DNA from: Cyprinodon diabolis
Lineage: Eukaryota; Chordata; Actinopteri; Cyprinodontiformes; Cyprinodontidae
NCBI GenBank assembly: GCA_030533445.1
Contig: CM060076.1
Span: 7,954,501-8,018,500, forward strand
DNA: 64,000 nt
Direction of reading: 5' to 3'
In this document: one piece after another, positions 40,181 through 55,100 of the stretch
How positions within the stretch are numbered: the stretch's first letter is position 1
How the letters are laid out: the number at the start of each line of letters is the position of its first letter
Translations under genes and position numbers: made by a program
The notes under the pieces: model-generated
Told to the model about the DNA's origin: nothing
Seen by the model: only the letters and a program-made list of their open reading frames with translations
Databases searched by the model: none

Positions 40181-43100
40181 TTAAGACTTCTTTGCACAAT
40201 GTGAAGACGAGTCTGTGTTTAGGACTTCTATCATTGTTCTGATGGACGGAAAGGTCTCTGCTACCGATGGAAGACTTCGGTACCAACTCGGTAAACTGTG
40301 AACAGGAAGAGCTTTAGTCAGATCGGGCTTTCAGGGCAGATAAAGCAAAATAAGAAGCGAAAGAAAAGTTTCCTTACTGTACCTTTTGAGATTCATCCAG
40401 CTTTTTGCTGTTTTACTGAAGTTTTCTGGACTTGGTGCTGTCATTGCTTCGAAATCTACCAGCTGAAGAAAAAAGGGCAAAAACAAATACCACATTAAAG
40501 GAGTCATCACCTGGAAACGTGACGTTTTCATGTAAAGGGACTGCATTATGCGATAATCCATATCAGCCATGAAAAATCTGTATTGATGTCTACAAACATT
40601 TCTCTAATGAAAAACTCAACATTAGGGCTGCAACTAACAATTATTTTGCAAATTGGTTAATCTGTTGATTAGTTTTTCCAATAATTCTTTAATAATCTGA
40701 TAGCAAATGTTCCATAAGGAAGACGTTTTACTAAATCAAACCAGGCTAAACTTAAACTTTTCCACTTGAGGAGTTCTGGATAGAGCATATTGACAGATGA
40801 AAATGTTTCTTATCGTAATTGCAAAATGTATATATATTTTTTTACAATCTTGATGGGTGGTTAGTGGGTAGCTCTGTCAGCTAAAGGCATGTTTTACAGT
40901 CTCTATACTCCAGTTAACAATAAATTGATAACTAAATGATTTTAATGATCGATTAATCCGATTAATTGTTTCAGCCCTAGTCAACATATTTTCAGGCTGA
41001 GTGTAAAATACAATATTTTGCAGCATTTTCAATTAAAAAGGTGTTTTATGACCTATGGATAAATCAACTACATGATTACATAAGAAAAGGTCCAGAATCT
41101 TTTTACTTATTCATAATTCTCTCATATTTGTCTAAATATTTTAATACAGACAAAAAAAAAAAACATTTGATCATGATAAAACCATTTAATATACACCAAA
41201 TGTCCCTCCTCATAATGTTTTTACCCTAAAGAGAATCCCAGTAGTGGATGTTTGGAGCAGACATGTGCGCCATCTGCTGTTAGAACTATAGAACTACTAG
41301 AAAGTCAGATAGTGGCCACTGAGGCAGATACTTAAAAGATCTGGATCTAAGTGGAAGAACAACCCACATTAATTAAATAAACTGATCTTCAGTAGCCTCA
41401 TGTTCTAGTCAATCCTAACCCAGAGCTTCCTATCAGGACATCAAGGAGAAAAGAAAGTATTCCTATTTCTACCAAATGCAAACAGTGACACATCTGATAT
41501 GTTAGACTGTAGAAACTAAGCATTGCCGTCGCTGGTATCAGTATCTATAAGCAGCTTTATCCATGTTCGACTCTGCAGTGACATCTGATTGACTTTGATC
41601 CCTTTTGGAATCAAACACACTTTTGCATTTTTATTATTATTTATTATTTCGCACCTTCGCTGGGAGATGCTATCCTGCTTAGCCTCAGTACTTCCTTTTC
41701 CCATCCCTGCCGTACCTCTGTTGTCATTGTAAATACAAACAAATGGCTTTAACAAACTGAGCAAAAACTAAATAAAAAAACACATAAATCACCATCAGGA
41801 TGTAGTAATCTTTCAGAAACACATTGTATACAATCAGAGTGAGCTATTGGTGTATAAAAAAAACAAAATTGGAAGATTAAATGACCATGCACTTTTTAAA
41901 GATATATAAAATGCCTTAGACTTAATAACCAGGACTGTACCAAACTAACTTACAAATGTATCAACATCTCTGTTGTTTTTGCAAAGTCTTTTTCATTCTA
42001 GTAAACTGTCTGTTGTTTTTTTATATGCAAAAATACACAAAAAATGGAAAGCTTCAGTTTGAGAGAATGTCACACAGAAATAAAAATTTCATAGTGTGTT
42101 TAAATATCTGGTTCAAACTGAGGGAAGTTCAGCTTTATTAGCTTTACTGACTGTTTCTCTGCTTTTATGTTTACCTTTCCTTTTGGGATCCTACCAATGA
42201 CCTCCTTCCCACTGGCCATCAGCGCCCCCATAACCACCGAGTACGCCACAACACTGAGGACAAAAACACCCATCCTTTAGAGTTTGTCTTTTACTTTTTA
42301 ACCAAACATCTTTATGAATATATATAACAATGCCCATATGTATTTTGACAGAAATGTACCTGGATCCTCTGGATAGAGGCATGAGGTTGCAGAAGTAATA
42401 TATTAAAGAAAGGATAAGGTTGCAGACCGCATCTGCGTCCTGACAGAAAAATGACAAGAAAATCAGCTTTGTTTGTTCAAATACATCCTCCTTCTACAGC
42501 AGTTCATATTAGTAACAACACATAACAAACATGTTAGCTGTTTTTTTATTTCATGAGAGTAAAATCTGGAGCATTTAACGCATTAGGGACCCAGAAAAGA
42601 ATAAACAGAGTGGGGGTTTTCTTCCAGTGTTTACATGCAAGATCTCCATTTACAATTTTATGTTAAACTAATTTTCATTAAGGCTCTAATAGGAACTAAA
42701 ATAACTGAGCTTGTTAGAGCAGAAATGCAAGAATAGAAAATGTTTATTGTCATTATGGACCAATAAGAAGTCATGGTTCATACAAAGAGACCACTTAAAG
42801 GGCCATGTCACATTTTCTGAAAAATGTGGACTGCATTTGATCAGCTCTACTGAAAGGTATAAAATATTTTATGTGACCGGAGTTGTTGTGCACAAGACAT
42901 TCCTTAAAACGATTTGTGTTTAATATTGTTGTTCTTGTAAAAAAACACACAAAAAAACAGAAAAATTATGTATTGCTGAAAAAAACTTAACTAAAGAGAC
43001 ATAGGCAGCAACGATTTCAACGATTGTCCCACTTATTGCACATTTAAAAAGCACCTTAAACAGTTTCTTAAAAGCTCCCAGTCATGCACTCACTAATTTT

Positions 43101-46100
43101 ATTGTTTTAATGTAATTGTCTGAACGTGTGTCTATGTGTTTTGACTGATATTGTATTGTGTGATCTTGTGTTGTTTTGTCTTCCTGCCTCAGAACGACAG
43201 ATGTAAATTAGCAACAATGCTATAATCTGGCTCATTTACAATCTGTACAAAAGTATAAGATTGTTCATTAATGTGCTCTGTCCTAATTAAATAAATAAAT
43301 AAATAAAGATTTCAATGGATTTGGCTAAGAAACTGATCAATGAATGTTGTAGTAAACTATCAAATTTTGTCTCAGCAGAAATAAGTTTACTTTATTAAAG
43401 ACAACGAACATCTAAATATTATTATCACATGTCTATTCTGAGGAATAATTCCCCTAAATTCTTCACAGTTACTGGACTGCATATTTGTTTTGCACTTTTG
43501 CCAAAATTGGCTGTGTTTGAGAGGAGAAGCTTGTTTTGGGAAATCTTACCCCAAGCTCAGTAGAAAGCATGAGGGCCTTTCCTTTAACTGTGAGATCTTT
43601 GTAGATAGACTCGATCTCTGATTGGTACTGCTGCGTCCGTTCCTCTGTTGTCTGGGTCTCTACTGAGAACAACATGTTTCCCACCCTACCAACACAAAAA
43701 TCACACAAAATAATAAATAAAAGAAAAAAACAAAAAAAACAAGGTGCTGATAGTGATCTTTATTCTATTGATATAGATATAGAATAAATCCTAGAATTGC
43801 AACTTCCTTGCTTTAGTTTCTCAGTACAATTTATGATAAATGTATCCCAGATGTTTGTACAGTAGTTTGGATGGATGTTTAAGTAGACTTAATAGCTTGA
43901 TTATTGAAAGATGGATCGATTAATGGATGGATTTATTGATATACATGAATAGATAGTGGATGTAATTATGGCCTATACTCATCAGGAAAAGATATTAAAG
44001 TCTGTCATAACAATTGTTTTTTCAAGTCCGTCAATGATTCTGGAGTAAACGATGCCTACATAACACATGTCCTTCTCATTAAACCAGTAGAAATTTAAAT
44101 CAATACCTATATGTAACCTTTTTATCCAAAAAATATATTATTTTTGAATTATACATCACAGAACGTCTCAGGTTCTAAAGAATAAAAGTATTCATTTTAC
44201 AGAAAAAATGCATCGAATAAATAGTTCTATAAATCTTGAGAGGTCCAAAATATAATATGTAAACTTATAAAAATTTGCTTCTGGTTATGATGCCAATGTC
44301 CATGGAAGAATTCTGCACCAGCAGCAATAGTAGGTTTAAGTCCCATTAGACGGAGCTCAGGTGTTGCTAGACTGTAGCAGTTTTGTAATAGAGCTGAAAA
44401 ATGGCTTATATTTAGCATTACGGTTTTTAAATGTAAGCCAAAGAAAAAACAAACTAAAAAAGGAGCACAAGGGTAATATGGGTCAAGCTTTAGAGGGGCT
44501 CATAGGGTTTAGAAGCCTCATGGAGGCCGCCGCTTTCCTTCCGGACAGGTAAGTTAATAGTTTAGACTCTTAAAGACTGTTCATTCAATAATAAATCTAA
44601 CTGGACTGTATGTGTAACAATCAGCAGAAGCCCAAAGGAAGCTTTGAAAAACTTTCAGAAGATCTGGAAACTACCAGAACCTCCGTCTCTGGTCTTTGTA
44701 TCACAGATCTAATGTCACCTGTCTCCAGTGATGGTGATTGTAAAGCCGTCATACTCCTTCCCAGCATCCTTCAGGCTCGGCACCTTGGAGTTCACCGTGA
44801 ATCCGTCTCTGGTTTTACTGTTAAACTGCTTCAAGAAATAAACTCACATAACCAACAATCCAGGAAAAACCACTTTAAAAGCACATATTAATCCTTTTTG
44901 TCCCTTAGCTGTCCACTTCATTTCTCCTCATTTTTTCTTACCTTCATTATTGGCAGAAGATCTTCTACTTTATTCACATTTTCAAGTGCTTGGCGGACCT
45001 CCAGGAGGCCTCTTGGGTTATACGCCCTGATCCAGGTGAAATAAAACAAAAACCTTTTAATGATCTCAGAGTCATGGTGAGAAAAAGAGAATAATAAGGC
45101 TATATCTGTACACAGAAACGCTGTAATTTACCCATGGTACACTAATATTCTGTCTTTGATGAATTCTAGGATGTTGTCAAAGTAGGCCAGGTATCTGATG
45201 TTAATAATCTGCCCCCTGAAAAGAAAAAAAAGTAACATTAGAAGACTAAAGATGAGTTGATATTTGAGATGCTTTGGGGACACAGTTCAGGCGCCACGTG
45301 GTTACCTGATGAGATTGATGTGATTATTGAAGCCTCGACTTAGGCTCCTGGCTGGCATCTGATCTAACCAAAGGACAGGCTGGTCTGGATCTGCGATCCT
45401 ACAGGAACAGGAAAAGCCTGATTATAAAGTGTCCGACAAAGGAAAGGTCCAACTCTATTACACGCATGTATTCCCTCCCCCATCCCTCCTTAAGTCTCTC
45501 CTTGACATATTTTCAGAAGTATGTGAGTCATTCTTGTGAAATAGGGTGTGTTTTTGTCTTTTTCTAAAATATTAGCATCACATTCTCCTATTAGTCACAT
45601 TATAGCTGACACAGAATAAAGAATTATACAAAACATTTCTTAATTCTTGTTTGTTTTTCACTAAAAACAAACATTTAAATGATTTAGGCAAATGTTTCTG
45701 TTTTTGTAACCTTGCACTTAATGTTTATCTCTGTAAATAACCGAACCACATTCTTTTAATTTGGTATGTCTTCATAGTAGAATATATGAGAGCAAGATGT
45801 CTGGTTAATTAAAATGCAACAATGACAAAGTTTAAAACTTCTTTTCAATCTTTAATGAGACATAAACCTTGGAAAATGTAACGGATGAACGTAAGAGGAG
45901 TAAAAACACAAAGAAAATAAACACACAATTACCTGCCTGGATAAATGTGAAAATCTTCAGCTAATACTTTGCTGAACCGTAGTTTGATTCACTTTCTGCA
46001 TTCGCTCTATATTAGATGATGTTCTCGTAATCTATCAGCCTGTGGAAACACTTCTCCTCAACGGTCTTCTTGAAAAACTGACAGATTTTGTTCAGGAATT

Positions 46101-49100
46101 TGGCCAAAAACTTCCAAAACTTGTATTTTCTTATTGTTAGACTCAATAAGAAGGGGAATCTGATGCACTGCAACCACCTGATCCAACATAAGAATAATAT
46201 AGCTCTATTTGTTAAGCTTAAAAAACATTGCTTCTTAACAGATGGCATGTATTAGGCTTATAAATACTCAGATTATTTTAACAGGAGTACGTGGGAGAAG
46301 CCTAAATGCAGCAGATTTGCTGCCTAATTGGGAGCTTTCATTCTCTGAGGTTTATTTCCCTATTCTCTGTGTTCTCAGATTTCAAACCCATGTTTTTTAA
46401 CCAGTTATTAGCTTCTGTCTAGACATAATGTTACACAAGACAGATGTAACATGAGGAGCTGAAGAAAGAGCTCATCAGTTTGCTACATATTACAACTTAA
46501 GGGGCCTTTTCTTTTAAGTTTAAATCCAAGAAACAATTAAATCTCTTTCCTCTTCTCCCAGAAAACACATTATGAGAGTTAAGCTACACTAACGTACATT
46601 TTTCCCCAGGGTTAAGATGTTTAAAGTATTTGCAGAGGCAGGAAAGGTAGTCAAATACATTAGTCAAATTTGTGTTCCAAGTAGGTTAAAATTCAAATCA
46701 CAGGCAAAAAAGAGATGTTTTCACTCTATAAGGGGATTTTTCTTTTTTTTTTTTTTTTACTTTGAAGGGCAAACAGAATACTTAAACTTATCACTATTAA
46801 TTTCATTATAAACATTTATTTTTATTCGGATCTCTTGCAAAAAACAGTAAAGTACTTAAACATACATTGACTGCATTTCTAAAGATTCCAACTATGGTGA
46901 AAGTGCAAAGTAAGACAAGACTGCAGACATATTAGTTACTTCCATGAATGCAGACTAATAAAATAATTGTTCCTCTTTAGCTGTCCCAAAATAATATATT
47001 TTTGGATTTTTGTAAACGCTTCACATTTCCTACCTCCTCCATTTGACGGCGATGTCAAACATGTCTCTCCACAGCATTTGCCGGGTCTTTCCATTAACTC
47101 GTACTTTAGAGTTGCTCCACGTGCGCTGCATGGCCTGCATCACTTCCAGTGTCGCTAAACCCATGGCTTTAGAAGACAGAAATGCTTTGTGTTTTACTGC
47201 TTTAAAATGCTTGAATGATGATTTCAGGAGGTGCAGCATCCATCAGAGTTACCTCTGTGTATTCTTTTGTTTGGTAGGAATCCTGGAGTGTCGTACTGCA
47301 TCAGTAATCCCAGGTGGTCGGCCGTGCAGATCAGCTTCTGGACTTCAGAGCTGTAGCTGTCGAAGTTCTGTGGGAGCACATCTCTACGGACCGAATAACA
47401 AACAAAAACATTAAGGAGGAAGCTGATTATGGAGTTTAGCTTATTCTCTATTCTGTGGCTCATTGCAATATCGATCTAGAACTAAAAAGCAAAGTAAATA
47501 TTCCTTATAATAATTATTTGCCCTTAATCTAAGCAGGTTAACAAGATGTCCTGTCAATGGAATAAATATTTCTTCCCCTAAAATAAGAAAAGGGCAGTCT
47601 TACTTACTTTGTGGTTTGTTTTATGAGTCAGAGTTTGTCTTCAGTCAGTTAGGAGTCTACTATGTAATTAAATGTACAGATAACCTGCTCAACCCATTTA
47701 ATGTATATAATATGTAGAACCATAGATTCATTTAAACAGCACCAATGTTTAAATATGTTCGCAGCTTCATCAGCAAGAGTTTCATGACAGTCTGATCGGT
47801 CTTCAGTGATTTATTTGGAAAATATAGATGTAAGTTCATTGGGATTATTAGAGGTTGACCCTGAACTGGTTTCGGTGCCCTTTAGTTTTCGGCCACCCCC
47901 AGTGCACAAGCCTGTGAATATTTCCTGGAACTGCCACTGTTGTCCATGTTTTGTCCAAATTCTTGTTTCATTTCCAATTTATGGTGAATACTTCCATTGA
48001 CACACCACAGTAAGGGAGAGCAACTGGCATGGAAGTGAGGAAGTCCATATTAAAGTATAAATTAACATTCAAACAAGGCCAATTTTTAGGGCTGAATGCA
48101 TCGTAAAGTGTTACTCTGTCATTTTCTAAAACTTGTCAGCTCTATGTAACCCATGTTTTTCAGATTTGAAGAATCTAAGCATCATGCATGATTGATAATT
48201 TATTCATTATTAGTTTTTACTGATCAAAAATATTTCATTTTCCTGTTTTATATTCACATTAATAAAAAAAAGATTAACTGTACAAGCTATTCTTCTTTCA
48301 TACAGAAGACCTACTTGATATGTGGCTGCAGGCCAGGCTGTTCCTCATAGTCTTCTATCAAAAACGGCAGGTTCTTGGCCCAGTGATTCTTAAAGTTGCC
48401 TGGTAGGTCCTGGTCCACGTTGTACTCCGCTACAGGAATATCCAGGTGGGAGTGTAAGTAGCGAGAATATTCTGGAGGAAAGAGATAAAAAAAAAAGGAT
48501 TTCCATGTTAATAGCTGCAACTCGTAGCCCCTCCCTGCCCATAAAATGCCACCTCTAAAGCAGAGTACCGTAGGAGTGTCATACCATTGGGAGACAAACG
48601 TCCTGTGCATTGCAGTGGCTTTGTTTATTCTTTCGTCTGACAATAACTGATTCTTTTTTTCTGTTAAGAATTCTAAAAAAAAAAGTCATCTTGTTTAAAT
48701 ATATACCTCTTGTGCTTGTTTTTAATTCATTGGTTTCTGTGTTACGCCCTACTCCCTAGACAAGAGGTGTCAAACTCATTTTTATGCTACTCATTTTACT
48801 TCATCGTCATTGGGTCGTGAAAGGGGTCAGTTCAACTGTATAAATGAGACTTTTGTTTTCATCATTTCCTTTGCAAAGATAGCGCTTCTCTAGTATTAAA
48901 CAAAACTCCTATTTATTCAGCAGGTTCAGCTACTCTGTAAACTTTAAGGAGGATTTACCAATATTTCTGAGATCGACCAGTGCAGAGGGTTTTTTTTTTA
49001 AGGCTGATACAGATTGGTTTTTACTGTAGTCTAACCGATCACTGATATTTTTGGGTCAATTCTTAAAGCTGATGTTTTTTTTTTTCTTCTTCGGTAACAT

Positions 49101-52100
49101 GATAAAAAAAACACACTGACAAAATGTTACACAAGTCTCAATTGCAACAAAAACAACAAATCAAACAAAACAACAATGGATAGCAAATAAAAAGACACTT
49201 CACATGACCTTAAGCCGTGGCTGCTGAATGCACTTATGAACCGGTGAACACATGCATGCATTGGTCAATGCTGATTGAAGAAAGAGCCAATAGGATCTGT
49301 GAATCTCTAAACTATTTTATGAGGATATAACTTGTCTGGTCTTTGAGGGGCTGATAATTTTAGCCTCGTGAGACCATCCCGATCTCGCGAGCTTTCAAGA
49401 TTTCACTCGCTAATCAGTCCGGAGACTCCGTTGAAGAAAATTTGGAGCAGTTCACCAAACGAACATCCAATCAGCGTTGGCTTTGAGGCGGGTTGAGGTG
49501 TGACGCAACGAGAAGCGCGACAGTTCAGTCTAAAGAACATGGCGGCTTCAGCCGATGAAACTAGCATTAGCGTGGCTATCTAGCAAGTTTTATCGGAATT
49601 ACAGAGTATTTCTTCACTGAAAGAAGAGCAAAACACTGCTCTGGAGGCTTTTCTCAGAGGAAAAGATGGTTTTGCTCTTCTCCCGACTGGTTTCGGCAAG
49701 AGTAGCCTGGTTGTTAGTACGTCATATGCTTCGTTGATCTGATTGGTTTATTTGGCCCGTCTATCACCAACATAGGCCAATCAGCTAACCAGTATTTTCG
49801 CCCCTTCCAAAAATTACTTCAACCGAAGGTTTCCAGATGGATATGCGGAGCAAATCCATCTGACGGAGTCAGGTTATGATAATTTACCACGAGGGTCCAG
49901 ATTTGGCCTTATGTTAGAAAAAAAACTTAAGCACCATTTATTTTGAACTGCAATGAACCTTTCATACTACGACGGAGTATTAGGGCCACACATGAAGAGA
50001 AAAAATATTTTTGCCATGACGAGATTAAACTCGACATGTCGACATTAAACTCAACATTTCGAGAATAAAGTTGAAATGTCATGTTGAGTTTAATCTCGCC
50101 CTGTCGACTTTAAACTCGCCATTTCGAGAATAAAGTTGATATATCGTGGCGACTTTAATCTCGACATTCCAAAGTTTGGAGAAAAGAGCAACCGCGCTCC
50201 ACAGCTGCAGTCTGCGTTTGGAGAAAAGAGCAACCGCGCTCCACAGCTGCAGTCTGCGTTTGGAGAAAAGAGCAACCGCGCTCCACAGCTGCAGTCTGCG
50301 TTTTAAGAGTGAAGGTAGTCTTTGACGTGCTGCAACTGTATAACTGTATAATCATCACAGAAAGTACAATTTGACCAAATCATCTACACAAGGCATGTCT
50401 TATTCTGGATTCTGTGCATGTATCCTGTGCAGCGGTTGGCTCTCTTGAACTAATTTCAACATTATTGTCGACACGTCGAGATTAAACTCAACATGACATT
50501 TCAACTTTATTCTCAAAATGTTGAGTTTAATGTCAACATGTCGACTTTAAAGTCGACATGTCGAGTTTAATCTCGTCATGGCAAAAATATTTTTTCTCTT
50601 CATGTGTGGCCCTAATACTCCATCGTATCATACTGATGCCCTTTTGAACTATTTAAAAACAAAATGGTTTTCCTTTTCTCCTGTGCTGTTTGCATGATGA
50701 TCACTGGTGCACTTTAAATGGTAATGTTCATTTCAATGTATGAAGCTGTAAAAAACATTTCATTTCGTATACACCAAGTGTATACGAAATGAAAAGGTAT
50801 CAATATTTGGAAACTTGCATTGTCACAATAAATCAAACACCTTAGCATTATAAGAAACTTTTCCAGACAAATGATACCATAAACACTCATCACTATTTTC
50901 AACCAGATAGGAAAACATTTAATAAATATTTGTCATTAAGTTATGGATCCGTGAAAAGAAATACCTAGAAATGATCAGAGATACGTAGCAAACATATTTT
51001 ACACGATTTGAGTTTGTGAGATAATTTAGAGGAAAGAGAAAAATGTTTAATTTTTTAACTTGCCCAATGCTCCTTTAATGACAAAATCTTTGTTTCTTTT
51101 TGTCTTTTGACTATTTCCAATACAAATAAATGCTTTCATTGATGTTTATTAACAAAAAAAGGCTAAATTACATCCATAATAAATAGAACATGCTGCTGTA
51201 TGCAAACCTATTATTGTTAGAGTAACAGGTGAATGTCACAGTTTACGCAAATACAGAAACTCAGCTAAGACACAGATGAAGAGTGTTGGGTTGATTGTCT
51301 TTTTTTCATGATTCCTAATCAAAGTCTTGCATGTCTCAAAAACTGCCATTTTTGAAAATAGTCAAAAGTCCCTTAGCAGGTACTGAATACAGCATTAACC
51401 CTCTGTTACAGGACAGTCGTCGTTTTTGGTTTTATATAAGCGTAGGCTCACCCACCTCGGAGGTATTTCACTTTGAGGTACTCTGAGCTGGCCTTTTGTC
51501 CCAGCAGAGGGTCGTTCAGCATGACTTTAGTCTGAGCTTTGATGCCCTCGTAGAACTGACCCATGGCCACATGGCTCAGGCCCTTCATGTACTGACACAC
51601 CTCGTTGTAAGGCTCCAACTGGAGACAACGCTATTGGATAACAGATAAAAAGTTAAGTTTAAAACTTCTTTCATCCTACCAACTATGGTGCAGAGTCAAA
51701 TGTTAAAGGAATGAGTGGATTTCTGTACCTTAAAGTTACCAATGGCCTCCTGCAGAGAGCCGTGGTGGTACAGCATGATGCCTCGGAGCTGGAGAGACTG
51801 GATGTGGTTCTGGTTAAGCATTAGGGCTTTCTGGAAGCTGTCCATAGCGGATTCAAAATCCCCCAGTTCTCTAAAAAGAGAGAAGAAAAAAAAGGTTCAA
51901 CTTCTCCAAGTGGAAAGCTTGAGATAAGAGACAAAAAAATGCATGAAATCAAGTTAGAAATAGACCTGTAGGCCTGCCCAAGGCTCTTATATGCATCTAT
52001 GAAGTCAGACTTCAACTTCAAGGCCTCTTTGAATGTCTCGATGGCTTCCTGATGAAGGAGAAACATTGAACACAACACAGGTAATAAGATCTCACAGTGA

Positions 52101-55100
52101 CCTTTTGACAGGTTAACCTACGAACTAAAATGACATCAAGGTGAATTCAAATGTACTTTATTTCCTATTATTTCTACCTAAAACAACCAGGCTGAAATTA
52201 GCTCAAAGACCTGTAATAACCTAACAGATATAAAGTCACCAGCTCTGCCCTCTGCCAAAAAAAGCAAAAGTCAATAATTCACATGCTCTTCCCTCGGGTT
52301 CATAAATTAGTGTCAGAGTGAGGTGGCTCCATAAAGAGACGAGGTAATCAGATAAAGGACACATTCACACGTGTCCTCAGTCACGGAGGAGGTTTTATAC
52401 TGTAGTTTTATACTGATAAAAACAAACGTCCATGAGGGAGGTCCTGCCACGGTAACAGTGAAACATTTAAAGCTGTGCTGCTGTCATTTGTCACAAAGGG
52501 CTTCCCCAGTCACAGTTTAGCTGAAGCAATAAAAGCAACAAAATTTAAAAACATAAAACTTTTAACCCTAATCAGTACGACTGCTACATAAACTTAGACT
52601 GAAATTAAAATGGCAGCACCGTCAGCACATTAAACGCTATCTTATCAAGGTTCTTAATTATATCAAAGTGGAAATTATAAAGTTCAACTGCATTAGTTCT
52701 CAGAAAAAAATTTTGATAGTTATTTGAAATCATTTAATTGAAGAAAAGCCTTTTGTTGTGAAATTTATATTAAGTCCTATTCCTTTTAAGCAACACACTG
52801 GTGTCCCTCAAGGCTGTGTGTTACTAGCCCAGCAATTTTTGTTATTTAAAGAAAGGCTGCATATGTAAGTTAAAAGATGTCTGCTCTGAACTCTGAAATA
52901 TGTGTTTTATTGAGCAATAGGTGTATTTAATGTGTTTTTTTTTTTGTATTTTTAAATGATTAGAGCATTTTTATACTAGCACATGTAGTCAAGGACAATT
53001 TTGCCCTAAGGGGATAATAAAGTGTATATCTATCTGTCCCTGTATTCTAAAAGCATAGTCATATTAAGGACATTATTGAGTTTGGGAACAGATTTCTTAG
53101 GTCTCTATAATCCAAGAAGCCAACATTAAGATTTTTTTGCAGCATTGAAAGTATACTGACAGACAAAAAAAAAAAAAGCAAGATTTTATGGTAATACTGT
53201 GGTTAGCACCCAAGTAGGCAGGATGCTGAGCAGCTTTTCTCCACCCCAAGTTGCAAACAGTCTTTGAAATGTCAAAGTGAGGCATGGAAAACTACAGTAA
53301 CATGTTTTTCTATGTTTGAATTTACACTAGTGAATTGGAAAACAATACATGGGTCTGAATGAGAGAAAATGAGGAGGATTTTGAACGGCTATACCTGACA
53401 CATTTGATGTATGCTCTCCTGTTCTGAAAATTCAGAGCATTTTCGGATTGAGGGTGGGGATCGTAATGTTCTTTGTTCCTTTTGATGTGCTACACCATAT
53501 CATTTATTCCTAACATTAAAGACTAGACTGGTGTTGAAATATAAATGTTCTTACAAAATGTATCGCCTGAAAAAAACAGGAAGCAGGTCACTTTTACAGA
53601 ATTTCCATTCTATTCTATTCTAAGCTAAAACCTTTCCTTATTCTTCATGCATTCAGCATGCTGAAGTGAGTGGATCTTCAACAGTGCTAACATCTTTGTG
53701 CAGCAGGAGGTTAAACAATATTTTTTCTGAGTCAGCGCTAGGATACGCTATCCCTGTGTTAAACTTGCATTGATTATGTAGCAGTTGTGCATGTGTGGTT
53801 TACATGGTGTGTGAAAGCTGTGGTGCTTGAGCAGCAGAATTAAAAAAAAATAATCTGTGACATCTTAGCCTTCGCACCATTAAAAATGATGTGATTAAAG
53901 TCATGTTTCAAAGCAGAAAGTATTGTGAGAGAGGTATATGTGTGTCACAGTGTCACAATTTAGGGGCAGGATATAGAGAACATTTGAGATCCTTAAGGGA
54001 GAGCCTAATAGATCACCTCAACCATTTTTCATACATCTTGCATTTATGCATTTCACCGACACCTGCCTTCAATTGTTTAAAGCAAATAATTAGTGTATAT
54101 ATGCATATATAAATAAAAGGCATGATTAATGGCCTGATTCTGAATCTATTACAGACCCTAAATGCAGCTTCAGGAGATTTAGATGCATTTATAATATTCT
54201 TTTATGTGGGTGGCTATGGCAGTTTGAGATGCACAAAGTGCAGCTTACAGATCCGAAAAGATCTGATTATATATTGATCATATATTGCATGCAGATTATA
54301 TAAAGATAATCTGCATGCAAAGTTAAATCCCAGTGATCTGTAAAGACAGGAAGCGAGAAGCGTACCTTTAGCATGCCTCTATGGAAAAAGGTGAGTCCCT
54401 TATATAGCATTGCGATGGGCTGATTCTTCTTCAGCTCTAAGGATCTCTGAAAGTCCTCCATGGCTGCAACATAATCCTGGATATAGAACGGAAGTGACAA
54501 TTAACCACATGGGAATATAAGGAGCAGAAACATGCAGATCTGAAGGTCAGACCTCAGAAATAAAGAGCAGAGTTCCTCTGTGTCTGTAGAGACGAGCCGA
54601 TGGCTGCAGCTGGATAGCTTTGGTGAGGTCACTCAGGGCCTCGCTGATCCGACCCAGAGGGGACAGAATCTGCACAAGGGACATTCAATGAATGAGAAGG
54701 GAGCATGTGTCAGTGTTTACGTGGAAGATGACTAACAAAAACACAAACTAACGCAGGAGCAGTTTAGATACTTGAAAAAAAAAATGGAATTAAACTTCTC
54801 AGTTATCTCTGGCATATAAAAAGATGCACGGCGGCCATTTTCAGTTTCATGATTTTCTGGTTTATTACAACAGTTCTGCATGAAGTTGAGAAAGGGTCGC
54901 AAAGGGGAAGTTGTTGATAAAACAGCCTTAGATACCTGAGGAGGCTCAGATCAGATTTCAAGCCTTTGCTCAGTAGGTGCTGCAACACATTAGTCAACTA
55001 TTAACTCAGACGAGCTTACAGGAGCTTGTGCATCCATTATGTGCACTTTCCACAGGTAATGTGCTCTGTTACGCAAGATATTCACACATAAGACATTCTT

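Noticed and set aside
41516..41764. 82-codon minus-strand frame as a ttc13 exon between 42175 and 40462
   Set aside because: Exons 42253-42175 and 40462-40383 join directly in phase and give the expected family sequence, leaving no room for it.
46012..46248. 78-codon minus-strand frame as a LINE fragment or ttc13 exon
   Set aside because: No recognisable motif, and the flanking ttc13 exons join without it.
50090..50358. Repeated peptide MLFSPNADCSCGAR as a possible repeat protein
   Set aside because: The 42-bp unit is divisible by three, so any frame repeats. It lies inside a non-coding MITE and has no gene structure.
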